NCBI GenBank assembly: GCA_001632435.1
Contig: KV423928.1
Location: forward strand, 186,001-250,000
DNA: 64,000 nt
Source: Calocera cornea HHB12733
Taxonomy: Eukaryota > Basidiomycota > Dacrymycetes > Dacrymycetales > Dacrymycetaceae
Direction of reading: 5' to 3'
The notes under the pieces were generated by a model. The model was given only the letters and a program-made list of their open reading frames with translations, had not been told where the DNA came from and did no database searches. Made by a program: the position numbers and the translations under genes. This document shows, piece after piece, positions 1 through 12,147 of this stretch. Position 1 is the first letter of the stretch; the number at the start of each line of letters is the position of its first letter.

Positions 1-565
1 TTGGCACTTTTGCGGAGCATGGGAGAGATGTCTTCGAGATCGAGCATGAGGCGGTGGTTTCTGAGGGTAAGTGTGCTCTGCATCCAAGCTAATTTGAAGG
101 CTGACGGTGGGATAGCGTTCTTGAATTGCAACAATGTCATGCATGGAGGATGCACGGCTTTCATCATGGACGTGTAGGCCCCTTCCTCGTGCGATCTTGG
201 AGAATACTGATGTCTTCGCAGGTGCACAACGTCTGTGCTCTTCCCGTTCTCTGAACAACGCATGAATGTATCCCTCAATCTCGATGTGATTTACCATGCA
301 CCAGCACCATTGTACGTCCAATGCACTCCCAGCAAATGCCACGTGCTGATGGACAGAACAGAGGAACACGGTTACACATTGTCTCGACATCCGTCGCTCT
401 CAACAAGCGGGTGTTGACTCTCAGCTGCGAGGTAATTACTTGATCATTCGGAGATTGCCTTCATTGATGGTATTGATACAGATATATGACGCGGACCGAG
501 GCACATTACTCGCGACCGGAAAGCACATGAAGATGTATCCACGAGCTGGAGATGCGAAACTCTAA
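1..565 (+). CDS. Hotdog-fold (PaaI-type) acyl-CoA thioesterase-like protein, 5' truncated
   Basis: The 5' end lies outside the window. Translating from base 3 gives an exon ending at 66, then introns at about 67-115, 174-221, 312-361 and one after about base 431, with the stop at 563-565. The exon at 116-173 encodes the hotdog signature NVMHGGCTAFIMD; the HGG is typical of PaaI/ACOT13-type thioesterases, which hydrolyse acyl-CoA thioesters. The next exon encodes VSLNLDVIYHAPAPL, nearly identical in pattern to the intact paralogue at 40306-41035 (VSLNLSVTYHAPAPL). Both share the intron inside the HAPAPL codon run. The last exon ends in a short charged tail. Family membership is solid from the shared motif and intron positions; the physiological substrate is unknown. 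A third, dead copy lies at 35.2 kb. Confidence 0.75.
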
Positions 566-637
566 GTGTCTTCTCCGAAAGATCTGTATTATCTGTCAGT
601 TCTATTAGTGTTTGTTGTTATACAATGTATACCGTGT

Positions 638-1892
638 TCAGCTCGATGCACTGCGCCACCACCGGACGTTGCCGTCATCCCCTCCAGTAACAAGCTGACC
701 TCCGCTAGGTCTCCAGCTGACTGACCATACCGCACCCATCTCCGCGGTTGTTGACACACATTTGCGTGTCCCGAGATCCCATACCTTGAGCGTCTTGTCT
801 GCTGATCTACGCACAAATTCAGTCAGATCGCACAGGTCGAGCGTTGCAGTGCGCTCATACCCGCTAGCTATCAGCTTGCCATCGGAGGAAAGATCGGCGG
901 ACAGCACCCAGGACTTGTGCCCCTGCGGACCCTCGAAGGTGGTCACGATCCCGCCTCTATGTCCACGCAGATCATGCAGCACGAGTCGCTTGTCATCTGA
1001 TCCAGAGAGCAGCTCCTGGAGGCGAGTCAGTAGACATGACAGGGCAATATATACACTTACCTGAGAGTCCTGGGACCACGACAGCGTCCGAACGCAGCCT
1101 GCGTGCGAGTCATACGTTGAGACGAGGTCTGTGGTCTCGGAGTCACAGACGTATATATGTCCCTCCTGGTTGCCCATTGCTAACAGCTTGCCATCTGGGC
1201 TCTGTGCCGGCAGCACATTAGGAAGTGTTACCTATAAAGCGGTGCACGTGCTCACATATGATACACACATACCGAACACATTCTTCCCAGGTGTCGTGAA
1301 CGTCAAGTGTTGGCCAAATGACGATGGAGAAGCAGAGTAGATGTTGATGGTACCTTGTTGTCCAACTGCTGCGTAGGTCGATTCGCTAGGGTGCATCGAT
1401 ACCGACCAAGCTATATATATGCGAAGTGAGATGTGCCCTCATCCAGGCCGATCAAAGACTAACCGCAATCCGTCGCATCTTTATAATCAAGCTTCGTCCC
1501 GGCAATCGCGCCCGAAGACAGGTTGATGAGACGTGTTTCTCCCACTGTAGAGTTGAAGAGCGCGAAGTTCTTGGCGGGGCACGACACAGAGACGAGCGCC
1601 CGATCAGTTGCAGCTGGACGACAGAGAACTTGGGCAGAGTCCGGTTTCCTAGTCAATAGAAACAAGTAGGGGTTCATTGCTGACAGTTAGAGGCGCATAT
1701 ATGCCGCACCAGAGGATAAAGGAACCATCCGCAGATATAGATATGCACTTGTCGTCCGTTGTCCATTTGACGCCCCAGACAGGTCCAGAATGTTTGTCTT
1801 TTCCACCCGACTGAAGGACCCCAATGAACTGCTGACTCTAAGCAGAATATATAGCCATTCTGTCATAGAGTAGCTGTCAAGGCGCATACCAT
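638..1892 (-). CDS. WD40 repeat protein, Ski8/WDR61-like
   Basis: Multi-exon minus-strand gene. The final exons (about 1216-638) show successive WD blades: IYVCDSETTDLVSTYDSHAG, SGSDDKRLVLHDLRGH, HKSWVLSADLSSDGKLIASG, SADKTLKVWDLGTRKC and a closing GGDDGNVRWW. The order, and the near match of KTLKVWDLGTRKC to the WDR61 block, point to Ski8/WDR61. That protein is a scaffold of the Ski complex (cytoplasmic 3'-5' mRNA decay), of PAF1 in animals, and of meiotic recombination in fungi. Visible introns: 1838-1889, 1016-1060, about 806-857 and others. The start I choose is the ATG at 1892-1890, immediately followed by the donor gtatgc; the next exon begins SQQFIGVLQSGGKD. This leaves 165 bp to the divergent CHS5 start. 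Confident WD40 protein; Ski8 identity is probable. Confidence 0.75.
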
Positions 1893-2057
1893 CTTGAAAA
1901 CCTGTCGTGTGAGAACTTCGTGGTGGTCGTAAGGAAAACGGATAAACTGTCGGTTCCGAAAACGCGACCGGGCTCGAAAACGTCGAGACGTGTATCCGCG
2001 CCACTGCACGTCTGCAGCAGCGTTGTCCTAGCTCACTCAACTGCGCGTGTCTGCAAC

Positions 2058-3852
2058 ATGGCCGCAGCACCGGAAAGCTTTACATTCACAGTGGGGAAGC
2101 TCGGTGCGTACTGGTGCTATGGGCGTGCTCATGGAGACTGACAACACTGGTGTGGTGCGCAATCAGATGCGGGCATGGCGGTAGGTTGCCTCATATACCC
2201 AATGCCATTCCTGTGCTGACCTTGTCGGCCAGATCCTGATAGGAGAGCGTGCCCATCTCATCGAGTTTCCCTCTCTGCTCCTTCCTCCGGGTGTGACGTC
2301 CGGATCCATTGTGAACATCGCGGTGCACCGAAATGCGGACGAAGAGCACCGCCAAAAGCAGGAGTTCTGGGATCTGCAGGAGGACATTGTTAAAACATAC
2401 GGGCATGAGCTTCCAGAGGCACCGAAGGTTGAGGTGCGTCATGCCCATGTCGTAGCTGAACATGCCTTTGAAACTCACACTCTGCAGGTTCGGAATGTTA
2501 CTCAGACGTCGGTCACCCTGGAATGGCCTCCTCTCAACCTGGCAACATCCAAGCTACGAGCCCTCGATATCTATCGCAACGGACAGCGGCTAGCCGCAGT
2601 ACCATCGCCTCTTACAAATACTACCTCCCGTCTTTCTGGGCTCGCCCTCCAAACGGCATATACTTTCCAGCTTGTCTTGCGAACAACCGCCGGTACCTTC
2701 CCGTCGAACGTCATAAAAGTAACGACGCACAGCATCACTGATACGTCCGGCATTAGCGTCTGCTTTGGGAACGTGCAAGATGCAGTGCTGCTCGAGCGGT
2801 CAAAGATGTGCCTCAAGGAAATGGGCGCAAAGTGGAGTGACCGCATACAGATCGATACCACGCACTTCGTGTGCTCCACGCCCGCCGCGCTCCCAACGCC
2901 TGGCTCGGGTGGTCAGATATCCGGACCGGGTGTCGAGTATCAACGTGCTTTGCAAGCGAGTATCCCCATTGTACAGCCTCAATGGATAATCGCATGCTAC
3001 AGCGAAAAAAAGTGCGTGGCCGTTGAACGTCATGAATCACTGATTGAGTCTTGCCCTAGAATGGTCCCAATATCCGGCTACTACCTCGGTGCCTCCCCAT
3101 CTGCACCAGTTTCATCTCCTCCATTCACCCGGCCCACATCCAATCAATCTGGCTCGATCGGTTCCGCTGCCTCGCCTCCGCGAAGAGAAAGCCTTCCTTC
3201 CGTCGGGGCTGCGCTTGCACAGCCTGTGGAGCATGAGCGACCCATTTCCCCTAGCCCGGAGACACTTGCGCGAAGAGGCTCCCTTCGGGAAGACGTGGGG
3301 CTGGCTGAAGCAGGCGAAGCCACCGCCAAACCACTCGACGAAGTCCCCGCCGCCACGGCAGCAAGTACAAACGGCGCGAGTCAAGATGCCCATGGCGATG
3401 AAATGGTCCGTTCTCCCTCGCCTAGTGGCAGACCGCGTAACGGAACAATGAATAAGGCTTTCAAGTTTCCCTCACCCGTGCACGAGAAGTCCACGCCTTT
3501 GCCAATTCCGGAACCAACGTCTGCGCCCTCTATCACCGCAGTCGCGACTGCGACCGTTGATGGACAGTCGGCTGCCACCACGCCTGCGGCAGAGCCAGAC
3601 CCTGAGCCTGCTTTGTCCCCAGCGGCCGCTGACCCGCCCAAAGTCCTCGAGGAGCCACCAAAGGCCGAGCCGCGTGCCGAACCGCCTGCGCACATCTCCA
3701 TTCCCGAGGGGCAGCCCACCGGGCCTGAGCTGGTGATCTCCCCGCCGCCAGCGGAGGATGTGCATGACCTCAACAAGCAAGTCAAGGTGCCTGGTGGCTC
3801 GGCAGAGGATGAAGAGGAGATTGGTGATGTGGTAGAGGTGGACTTGACTTGA
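2058..3852 (+). CDS. CHS5: CHS5-like exomer scaffold protein (FN3 + BRCT)
   Basis: Exons 2058-2103, 2167-2180 (14 nt) and 2233-3852 give 559 aa. The N-terminus FTFTVGKLDAGMAIL, followed by HLIEFPSLLLPPGVTSGSIV, matches the Chs5 dimerisation/Chs-protein-binding start. It is followed by an FN3 domain (about residues 105-190, NVTQTSVTLEWPPL) and a BRCT domain (about 193-290, IDTTHFVC and IPIVQPQWIIACY). The last 250 residues are Pro/Ser/Ala/Glu-rich and look disordered, ending in an acidic EDEEEIGDVVEVDL. Chs5 forms the exomer coat with ChAPs at the trans-Golgi and exports chitin synthase Chs3 to the plasma membrane, so the likely role is cell-wall chitin delivery. The FN3-BRCT pair binds Arf1 in yeast. 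No frameshift is needed once the tiny second exon is included. Confidence 0.92.
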
Positions 3853-4088
3853 TGTCGTAGCTATCGTTTCCTTATAACCTGTTCTGGGAACTGCGTGATA
3901 TACCATTCGTACAGTATTATACATATATTGTGCCCCAGTCCCGATGCGCCCACAGCTCGTCCTTGAACCTGCAGTTAGATATTACTGTACTATTGTGGTG
4001 AAAAGGTCAAACTGCAGGGGGTATATTAAGGACAGCTCCACCATACGGATACAGGATTGCCAGTTGGGATGCGGTTGTAAAGCAATGA

Positions 4089-5859
4089 CTATCGGGCCCG
4101 AAGTGCTTGGGCCACAATCTCGTTCAAGGTCGCAGGTTTATCTGGACGAGGCTCGAAGGCCTCAAAGACGCGCCCCTTGCGCCCGTACTCTCGACGCTCC
4201 CGGGTCGCCACCCACGTCTGCCACCCATTGAAAGTCCTCCCATTCAAGAACGCAACCACGACAATAGTCATGTTGTCGTTGCCGTTGAAGTTCGCGAAGC
4301 AGAAGTCCAAGACACATTCGCACACCTTGTCCAGAGGTAATTTCTGTGCAATGCACCAACGGACCACGTCGCAGACATTCTGGCTGGAAGATTTCTCCCC
4401 TGCTTCGTAGAGCTTGTATTGATTGACTTCTCCCAGAGAAGAGATCGCTCGTCGTATGTCTGCGTTCGTGAAGCCAGTCACCATCTTATCCAGTGTTTCT
4501 TTCGCTGTGCCCGTCGTCTTCTCGGGAAGCTTCCCCATGCCAGTCATAAGTTTTTCCAAGTCTTCGCTTGCGAGAGACTTGAGGAAGCTACGCGATACCT
4601 GATCCCGGTCGAGGAGCGCAGTCCAAACGCCTTGATAAGACAGTGAGATCCTACACGCGGATAGATGCATCCATCATACCATCAGATGCTAGCACCATAA
4701 ACTCGTCATCTGCGGTCAACGTTGTCTCCTGCAGATCAGGAATCCCGATGATAGGTTGTTGCTCCGGTGTGAGGCCCTCCGTTGACTTTGCTCCTATGTC
4801 TCCCAGAGAGCGGGACATCGCAAGCATGACTGGAGCAGACCAGTACTGGATCAGCGGAGCACACAGGAACCTGTTGACACAACCCACAGCCTACTTTGCC
4901 CTTGATCACCTTGGAGCCAGCTGCGTGGATGCGTTCTAGTTCGCCTACAGCAATGTCAGACGATATCAAAGCCAGAAGGGGTGCGGTTACTAGGTTTGAA
5001 AGGTGAGTGGTCTGTGCTCAGCTGGATGGCCTTTCCGCTCCTGCATATCACTGCTCTTGAATCGCCTGCATTGGCCTGCCAAGACTGGTCGGATGGCTTC
5101 ATGAAAAAGGGACAAATGTACACACCACTATTATCCGCTTTCCGATAATCAGCGCTACCGTTGCCGTGCATCCGGAAGAGGTCGGTTCCCCGGGGGCGTT
5201 TGGATAGTTCTTATCCTCCTCTTCCGCTTCGGCAGAAAGGACTCTTCCTGCAAGAGAGTTGAAGTTGACAAATATCGAGACAAAGCCTTGGCTCACCATC
5301 CAATACGTCCTGGTCCATGGCGCGAAACGATACGTCAAGTGCATCCCTGTATAATGCCTTCTTGTATGCGTCTGAAGCTGCGAGTACGCTATGCAGCGTG
5401 GTCGCCACGTGTTGAGCCATGGTGAAGCCTGCAGCCGGGTTTGTGAAGCTAATCAGAGCGAGTCACAGTGCTGCGCACCTCGATGTCCGTCGTACACGCC
5501 AAAGAACATGACTTCCTGGTTGATCGAGCTTCCGGGAACGGGAAGTTCGAGACATACTGCGAAACGATCTTCTTGCTCTAGCAAGGATAACAGTTAGCAG
5601 CCGCTAATTGAGAAGCTCATTTGGTGAGACGGACTTTCGCGATACCCTCGCATGGTCGATGAGGCGGCGACCACGCGTACATTTGCATCGCGCCTTGAAA
5701 ATTTCCTCGTATCTAATTCGGGTTCATTAGGACCGACTTTGTTGTCGCCACATGCATATATTAGGGGTGGATGGTGCTTACCTGGTGTGTCTTCTTGAGA
5801 CTATGCCCACGAGATGGATTGGTGCGAATACGATAGAAGAGGTGAAATGCGCTTACCAT
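4089..5859 (-). CDS. PP2C-family protein serine/threonine phosphatase
   Basis: Minus-strand gene with at least six introns. In order it shows RGYREKQEDRFAV (the usual R..MED motif), FFGVYDGHRG (metal-binding DGH), ANAGDSRAVICRSGKAIQLS, LAMSRSLGD (usual LA.SR.LGD), FMVLASDGMMD and GNDNMTIVVVAF (DN metal ligand). These are the PPM-type Mn/Mg phosphatase motifs in the right order, so the catalytic core is complete. The C-terminus continues about 45 residues beyond the domain. I place the start at ATG 5859-5857, directly before a gtaagc donor. A 19-nt microexon (5782-5800) and an exon at 5635-5712 follow, linked to the next exon by a 57-nt intron with a ctaac branch site. The specific substrate and the orthologue among yeast Ptc proteins cannot be told. 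Confidence 0.88.
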
Positions 5860-6546
5860 AGTACGGGTGGATGGAGGCGAAGGACAAGAAGAGGGTGAAC
5901 GCGGAGGGCTCGGCGCTTAAGTACCAGTCTGAAACCAAGTCACAAGTCACGATGAGGCCAGCTATTCCCGCTGCACGCGCGAGACACGCACTCGTGATGA
6001 CTGTCTCACTTATACCATGATGAGTAGGCAGCTGAGCTGCATGTCCGAAGGGCGTCTAAACCGCGTTTCGAGTAAACTCGAGAGGGGATGTGAGTCGTGA
6101 GGTTAATCCCTTTGTTGCGGATGTACCGGCCGTCCACTATTTGAGGGAGATGATAGCCTCCTGTAGCGTTGGACAGCTCACAACGAACTTGATCCCGACC
6201 GATTGGCTGTGCGGATCATTCGTGACACGTCCCTGATGAACCAGATTCGATGAATGGACAAACCTTCTATACGCTCCCTCTTTCCCGTGGACTGAACAGG
6301 TAAAATTCATTGGAGTGGGTGGGCGGGATATGAAAGAAAAACGGTAATCTTCCGGCTGGCGAACCCCGATCGTAAACCCGGCGGTGCCCGGGAATGCACT
6401 TCACGACGCGATAGACTCCCAATCCGCGTCAGGGTTCGGTACTGATGAACAACCCTGACAATACACCTACAACCTATGTACAATGCTCAACCACAAAAGG
6501 AAAGATAATGTCCAGCTCTAGTTGTCCGTGGCGACGATGCAGGACG
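5860..6546. other. Intergenic, no gene seen
   Basis: Lies between the 5' end of the PP2C gene and the 3' end of the HDAC gene. No ORF with fungal-like coding character and no RNA gene was recognised. It must hold the PP2C promoter and 5' UTR and the HDAC 3' UTR. Confidence 0.6.
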
Positions 6547-9446
6547 TTACGGGGCAGCGCCCGCGGACTTGCCAACGACGGGCGAGGCGTCGTCCGGCCG
6601 CTCCCTGGCGCCAGCCACATCGGCCAGATCCTCCAGCCTCAGGTCCTTCGTCCCGGTGTCCCGCCCCCTCTCCTCGTCGAGCTCGCCTTCCTCCATCTCC
6701 TCGCCACTGTGCGCTCCAGCCGCTGGTGGTGACCCGCTCGGGCTACGGGAGAGGGAGACAGTGCTGGGCTCGGATGACTCGGGCGCGTCCTGTGCGTCAG
6801 GGGATCCGCCGGTGGGAGTAGGCAGGCGGGACTCGTCCATCTCGCGGTTCCCGGCCTCAGCGTCCTCTCCATCCTGCTCCAGTTCGGCAGCCTCGTCCGG
6901 CTCTTGCTCCGGATCGCGTTCGCCCTCCTGATCCTCAGCATCCTCGACGGTTCCCGTGCCCTCGTCGTCCCCAACGTCCAACTCGGCTTCGTCGTCCTGT
7001 TCAGCATCATGATCGCCCTCCTCCTCGGGCTCACGCTCCCGCTCCGCCTCGACGGTCCCGCCCTCCTCCTCCTCGGACAGATCAGACCCATCCTGATCCA
7101 CATCGTCCTCAACAGCAGGCGCTGGCGCAGCGGCTTCGTCGACTTCGCCCTCCTCGCCATCTCCGTCCTCATCATCCACGTCCACATCCACATCCATCTG
7201 CGCATCTTTCTCATCCTCGTCCTCTTCCCGCTCCTCCCCATCCTCCGCCTCCTCCTGCTCGTCTTCCTGCTCATCATGCTCATCCTGATCCTCCGCGTCC
7301 TCCTTCTCCTGGCTCCCGAGCCGCTCGAGCACAGCAGGATGCAGCATAGGCTTGAGCCGATCGTGTTCCTCCTCCTCAGCATCCTCCTCCTCCCCGTCCT
7401 CCCCCACCTCTCTCTCCTCATCCTCATCCCCCTCCCCGTCTTCCTCCGCATCCTTCCGCTCCTGCTCCTCCCTCTCAAGCATCTCGTCCATGTCCACGTC
7501 CTCCTCCTCAGCCTGGGCGTCCTTCCCTCCAGCGAGAGGCGGGCGCTTCTCTCTCTCTTGCCCAAGGAGCGCAAGCTCCTCCTCCATCACCTCGGCCAGC
7601 GCAGCCCGGAGCGCCTCCCTCTCCCTTTCCCTCTCAGCACGGAGGACGGCCTCGACGCGCTCCCTCTCCCTCTCCTCCCTCTGCCACTCTGCCAACCGAG
7701 GGTCCACAAACGCCCCCGACGCACCGCCAAAGAACGTCCGTGGCCTCTTCCTCGGGGCGAACCTGGGCCGCGCGTCCCGCTCCCGCTCCGCCTCGTCCTC
7801 CTCGTCTGAATCAGAGCGCGACGGCGAGTCGGGCGTGAACCGCTCGCTATACCGCTGTTTCCGCGGCAGCTTGCGCGCGCGGAACGTGCGCGCGGCCGCG
7901 TGCGGGCCGTCGTCAGAGTCGTAGGCCGAGTCGGCCTCGCTGTCCGAGAGCGGGTCCTCGGCGCCCTTCGTGTGCGCGTCGCGCAGTCGTTCTGCCCGAA
8001 TGCCACAATGTCAGCCATCTGAGATATGATACTTGATGATGAGGGAGAAGGGCGCACGGGATATGCGTTTATCCAGATCGTCCATATCCGAGTCCTCCTC
8101 CTCCCAATCATCGCCCCTCCACGTCCTCCTCCCTTCCTGCAGCTCGCTGACACCCGCACTGGGCGCATGCGGCAGGTCGCGCATGTTCTCCCATATCTTC
8201 TGCTTGATCCCCTCGACGTACTCGGTCGTGTTGTAGTCCTCCTGGTTGTTGCACAGCACCTCGAGCTTGTACCGCGGGCCAAACCACTCCAGGTACTCGT
8301 TGTCCGGCAGGTCGGGCGAGATCTGGTCCGTGCAGCCGATGGCGACGGCGGTCTCGTACGTCCAGGTGCGAGAGACGTTCTTCACCGTGTACCCCCCGCC
8401 GCCGACCATGAGCAGGGGGACGTTGAATCCGCGCATATATGCGGCACAGGCGGCGTGTCCTGCAGAGACGGGCCTCAGTACCCACTATATGCTACTACAG
8501 AGTGAGGAAACGCACCATTCATGCTGAGGTTGAACACCCCCAGCTTGTCCCCCGCCAGGCTGTCCGCGCCTCCCTGCAGGACGACCGCGCCCGGCCTGTA
8601 CCACTCCATGACCCTTCCAATAACGCTCTTGAACGTCTCGACGAACTTCTCGTCCGACAGCCCGTCCCTCAGCGGCACGTTCACCGCGTACCCCTTCCCT
8701 CTACCCTTCCCCACGTCCCCCACCGTCCCAGTGCCGGGGAAGAAGTCGCCGAACTTGTGGAAGGAGCACGTCATAACCCGGTCGGTGGTGTAGAACGCCT
8801 CCTCGACCCCGTCCCCATGGTGTATGTCGATATCCACATACAACACGCGCGCGTGTGCTCGCAGGAGCTCGAGAATTCCAAGGACGATGTCGTTCACGTA
8901 GCAGAAGCCGGACGCCTCGGCCCGCTTGGCGTGGTGCAAGCCCCCGGCCCAGGCGATGGCGATGTCCGAGTGGCCCGTGACGAGGGAGTGGGCGGCGGAG
9001 ATGGAGGATCCCGCTGTGAGCGTGGCAAAGTCAAACAGTCCATCCCAGGGCGGGCAGTCGTCTGTCTGGCAGACTGCGGCGCGTGAGCACGGTACGTTCC
9101 ACGCCGGCGACAGAAGGGGGGAACACGCACACTTCTTGTTCGCCGTCCACTCCATATAGTTCTCGGCGGTTATGCTCTTGAGGAACTCGATGTACTCGTC
9201 CGTATGAAATCGTGTCAGCTGCAGTTCATCTGCGCGCTTGGGGCGGACGACCTGCATCTGTCCGAGCATGCCGTACGCGCCGATGAGCGCGTGGGCCATG
9301 CGCATGCGGTGGGGCTTCATGGGGTGCTGGTAGGGGTATGCGAACCCGCCCACGTCCGGGTCGTAGAAGTAGGAGACGCGGCGTTTTGTGCTGCGCTGGA
9401 GGTGCGGGTCGTCCAGCGGGGGAGAGGGGGAGGGGGAGCGCGGCAT
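6547..9446 (-). CDS. Class I histone deacetylase (RPD3/HDAC1 type) with ~430-residue acidic tail
   Basis: Four exons, 9446-9131, 9073-8516, 8459-8058 and 7991-6547, give 906 aa. Residues about 20-400 are a full class I deacetylase domain. Seen are RRVSYFYDPDVG, the GGLHHAKRAEASGFCYVND active-site block (His dyad near 150), YVDIDIHHGDGVEEAFY (zinc ligands), SFHKFGDFFPGTG, and GGADSLAGDKLG followed by GGGGYTVKNVSRTWTYET. The domain removes acetyl groups from histone tails in Sin3/NuRD-like corepressors. Class I enzymes usually end 50-100 residues after this point. Here the last exon adds a coiled, Arg/Glu-rich stretch and then several hundred residues dominated by Asp, Glu and Gln. The start MPRSPSPSPP has no upstream in-frame alternative that resembles the family. 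The tail is odd in length and composition, but the frame stays open throughout. Confidence 0.95.
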
Positions 9447-9975
9447 GGTGGAGGGTGGGCGAGGGGGGAGGGCGGTGGCGGCGGCGGCGTGCGGGTGGGC
9501 AGCGGGCCTGCCGTGATGCTGGCTTGACGCGCTGAGGGGGTGGATGTCCTGTCCAGTGAGCACGCTGCGGGGGGTGTGAACGACGATGACGACACGGACG
9601 GAAGGCAGGGCGGTGAATGCGTGTGTGGGTGTTCTCGCAGGCCCGAGCTTGCTCGCCCTCGGCCCGCCCTTTGTCGCTTCACACCGGACTATCCCTCGGC
9701 TCCGGCGGTTCAGCCCTCGGTGGCGCGAAAGGGTGAGGCCCGGGGGGCCCCTGTGCCGCGTTCGGCAGCCGGTTACGGCCGGGATCGCAACGCGCAGGAG
9801 TCCTTGGGGCTGCACGTGCACCTTTCAGCGGATAACCAATGAAATGAACGACTAACTTACATGGAGGACAACTACACGAATGAACGAGCCATAGACGACA
9901 GCTCACCTGTGTACCCAATACTGCAGTGCCGTACTAACACAGCACTCACCCACGTCGACTCATGGGACATTGTTG

Positions 9976-9990
9976 CCCCCCCCCCCCCCC
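9976..9990. repeat. Homopolymer, 15 C
   Basis: An uninterrupted run of about 15 cytosines in the gap upstream of the HDAC gene. It is G-quadruplex-prone on the minus strand and a likely site of sequencing or replication slippage. Confidence 0.8.
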
Positions 9991-11029
9991 TCCGGTCTGC
10001 AATCCATCCCTCCTGAAGGCGGTCCGCTGGCGTTTCCCACACGGTCGAGCACCCCTGGGAAGTCAACCATGTCGGGCGCTCATGTCGTCAGCGTGCCTCT
10101 CCTTCCGGGTATTTGTCTCGCTTGCGTTTCGTCTCGTATCGGCCGGGCGCCCGACGCCCGGCAAGCTGCAGGTGCTGGTGCGCGGGCGGCCGTTGCGAGG
10201 CCGACCAGGACATCGGGAAAGAAGGAGCAGACTACGGGAGACGCAGGGCGAGCACTGTCAGGCCAGCCCGATCCCGGTGCGACCGTGCACACAGATTGAA
10301 AGAAGATGCCGAGCGTGAGCGGCTCGAGCGCCCGCCCGATGATGAGCACAAGCACGAGCTACACCGCCCGGTCGCCCAGTTCAGAATGTCGCTTGCCGAT
10401 CTCTCGTCCGGTAGCATATGGTGATACCAACGCGGAAAGAGAAAGAGACTGGCAGGTCGGGAGGGGGTTGGCTGTCCTCGATGCGTAGTCTGAGCAGACT
10501 CTCCCGGGAGAAGAGCGGGGCATCGCCATCCATCGGACCTTCCCCTCGCCTGCGAGGGGTTGGTTGCTGCGGTCTCGCATAGAAATCTCGGGGATGATTG
10601 ATGTAGGCTACTACTTCAAAACAGAGAAAGACCAAGTGCTTCGTTATTAGCGGGGCGATAGCGGTGCCGAAGGAACGCATTCGCCCTGACGAACGAGCGG
10701 CTCATCCACGACGACCATCCCGGTCATAGCATATTCTTGGTAATTGATTTCGTTTTCCATGCAACGTGTATTACAGTCAAGGAACGCCCTCCTCCTTCTC
10801 CCTCCTCCAATCTGGACTCAAAATAAAGATAGATGTCGACGATGATAAAGATGATAATACGAGATGTACGAGATGAGAAGAGTATCCTGAGTCCGTGAGC
10901 GCAAGCGAGGGGCGAACCGTGAGGGAGTAGGGCAGCCGTGTGGGGGCGAAAGAGGGTGAGGGGCGGAGGGCGAAGGGGTGTAACGACAGCGGTGCGATTA
11001 GTTGAACATAAATAGCTTGTCGGGGACGT

Positions 11030-11575
11030 CTACTGCATGCCGGGTCGTGAGAGGGATAGCAGAGCAGATGGTCTTGATACTTGATTTGGTGCGATTTCGT
11101 TTTTCCAGGAACCGGGCGCCGTCCTACTCTGCACATCAGTGGGGTCAAGGGTAGAGGGCGGTGGGGGAGGGGCGCACGTATTTACAGGAGAGGGGCGCCA
11201 GTTCGTCATAAGAAGGAGCAGTGGGAGTGGACAGGGAGGGGGAGGGGTACGATGCCGCAAGCGATGGGGGGGTGAGAGGGCTGGCAGGTTGAGAGGGTGG
11301 GATCGGGGGTGGGGCATAGTACATTGACCGTTGTGGCCGTCGCGAGAGAGGTCACCGTCGGACGGGACGGGGAGTGAGCGTGCGGAGGGGTGATGTATTG
11401 TTACAGTCCGGAGTGTGGGCGAGTGCGGAGTCCGTGATGCGAAGGTCCGTATGCGGGTGAAATCCATTATCTGCTTGACAATGTTAGTTGCTGTTATGGA
11501 CGATACGTTTCTGCACTCACAGGTGAATCATTAGTGTCGGAATCGGGATTGCCAAGCTGAGATCATGGATGCCGA
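11030..11575 (-). other. Possible spliced transcript with a short hypothetical ORF
   Basis: On the minus strand, 11520-11471 is a near-ideal fungal intron: donor gtgagt, a ctaac branch site and acceptor caagcag, 50 nt long. Right after the acceptor an ATG at 11467 opens a 145-codon frame ending at 11030 (MDFTRIRTFASRTPHSPTLR at its start). It is rich in Pro, Ser and Arg and matches no family I know. The exon upstream of the intron has stops in the frame that would join this ORF, so the intron would be in the 5' UTR. It may be a real small gene, a long non-coding RNA, or chance splice signals. Confidence 0.25.
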
Positions 11576-12107
11576 AAGAGAAGTGTCCGTGGAGTTGTGA
11601 AGGCCGTGTTGGTACATAATCGAGCCGCGGCGGCGCGGCGGCTCGAGCAAAGGGACGTCAGCAGGTGTCCTTCGAGCCATTAGGGGGTGATACAGGAGTC
11701 CGGGTCTGGAGTCATTAAGCAGAGTACACAGGAGCAGACGGGAAAGGCGAAACAGATGGAAGGAGGGACAGGGGGTGCCCGAGGAGCCTGGCTCGCAAGC
11801 GGGGGGGCGGTCGGTATCGAGCAAATTGCCATCCAGCGGGCGCTTATATACCGCCTTTCCAAACGAGCGCAGGGATCGGCTGTGCCAGGTAGGCACTATG
11901 GAGAGTCCGAGAGGGCGAGAATGGGGGCGGCGGAGGGAGGCGAGCCGAGATTGCTGGAGAGGGATCTGGAGGTCTCAGGCGCCAGCCTCAGGGGGCGAGC
12001 CGCGAGCCGCGAGTCGGGACGGGTCACTGGGGGCATAGCGTGGGTGCCGGCTCTGCCAGGACGACGCTCGGCGGCGGCAGCTGGAGCCAGCAGTTAGCTG
12101 GGAGAGT

Positions 12108-12147
12108 TGCGGTTGCGGTTGCGGTTGCGGTTGCGGTTGAGGTTGCG
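12108..12147. repeat. Hexanucleotide microsatellite (GGTTGC)n
   Basis: About six tandem GGTTGC/GGTTGA units in a GC-rich spacer upstream of the GRAM-domain gene. Nothing suggests that it is coding. Confidence 0.8.

Noticed and set aside
6904..7809. 301-codon plus-strand ORF (Leu/Pro/His-rich) across the HDAC tail
   Set aside because: It is the antisense of the Glu/Asp-rich tail (GAG/GAC complement to CTC/GTC); composition alone keeps it open, and the minus strand carries the real gene.
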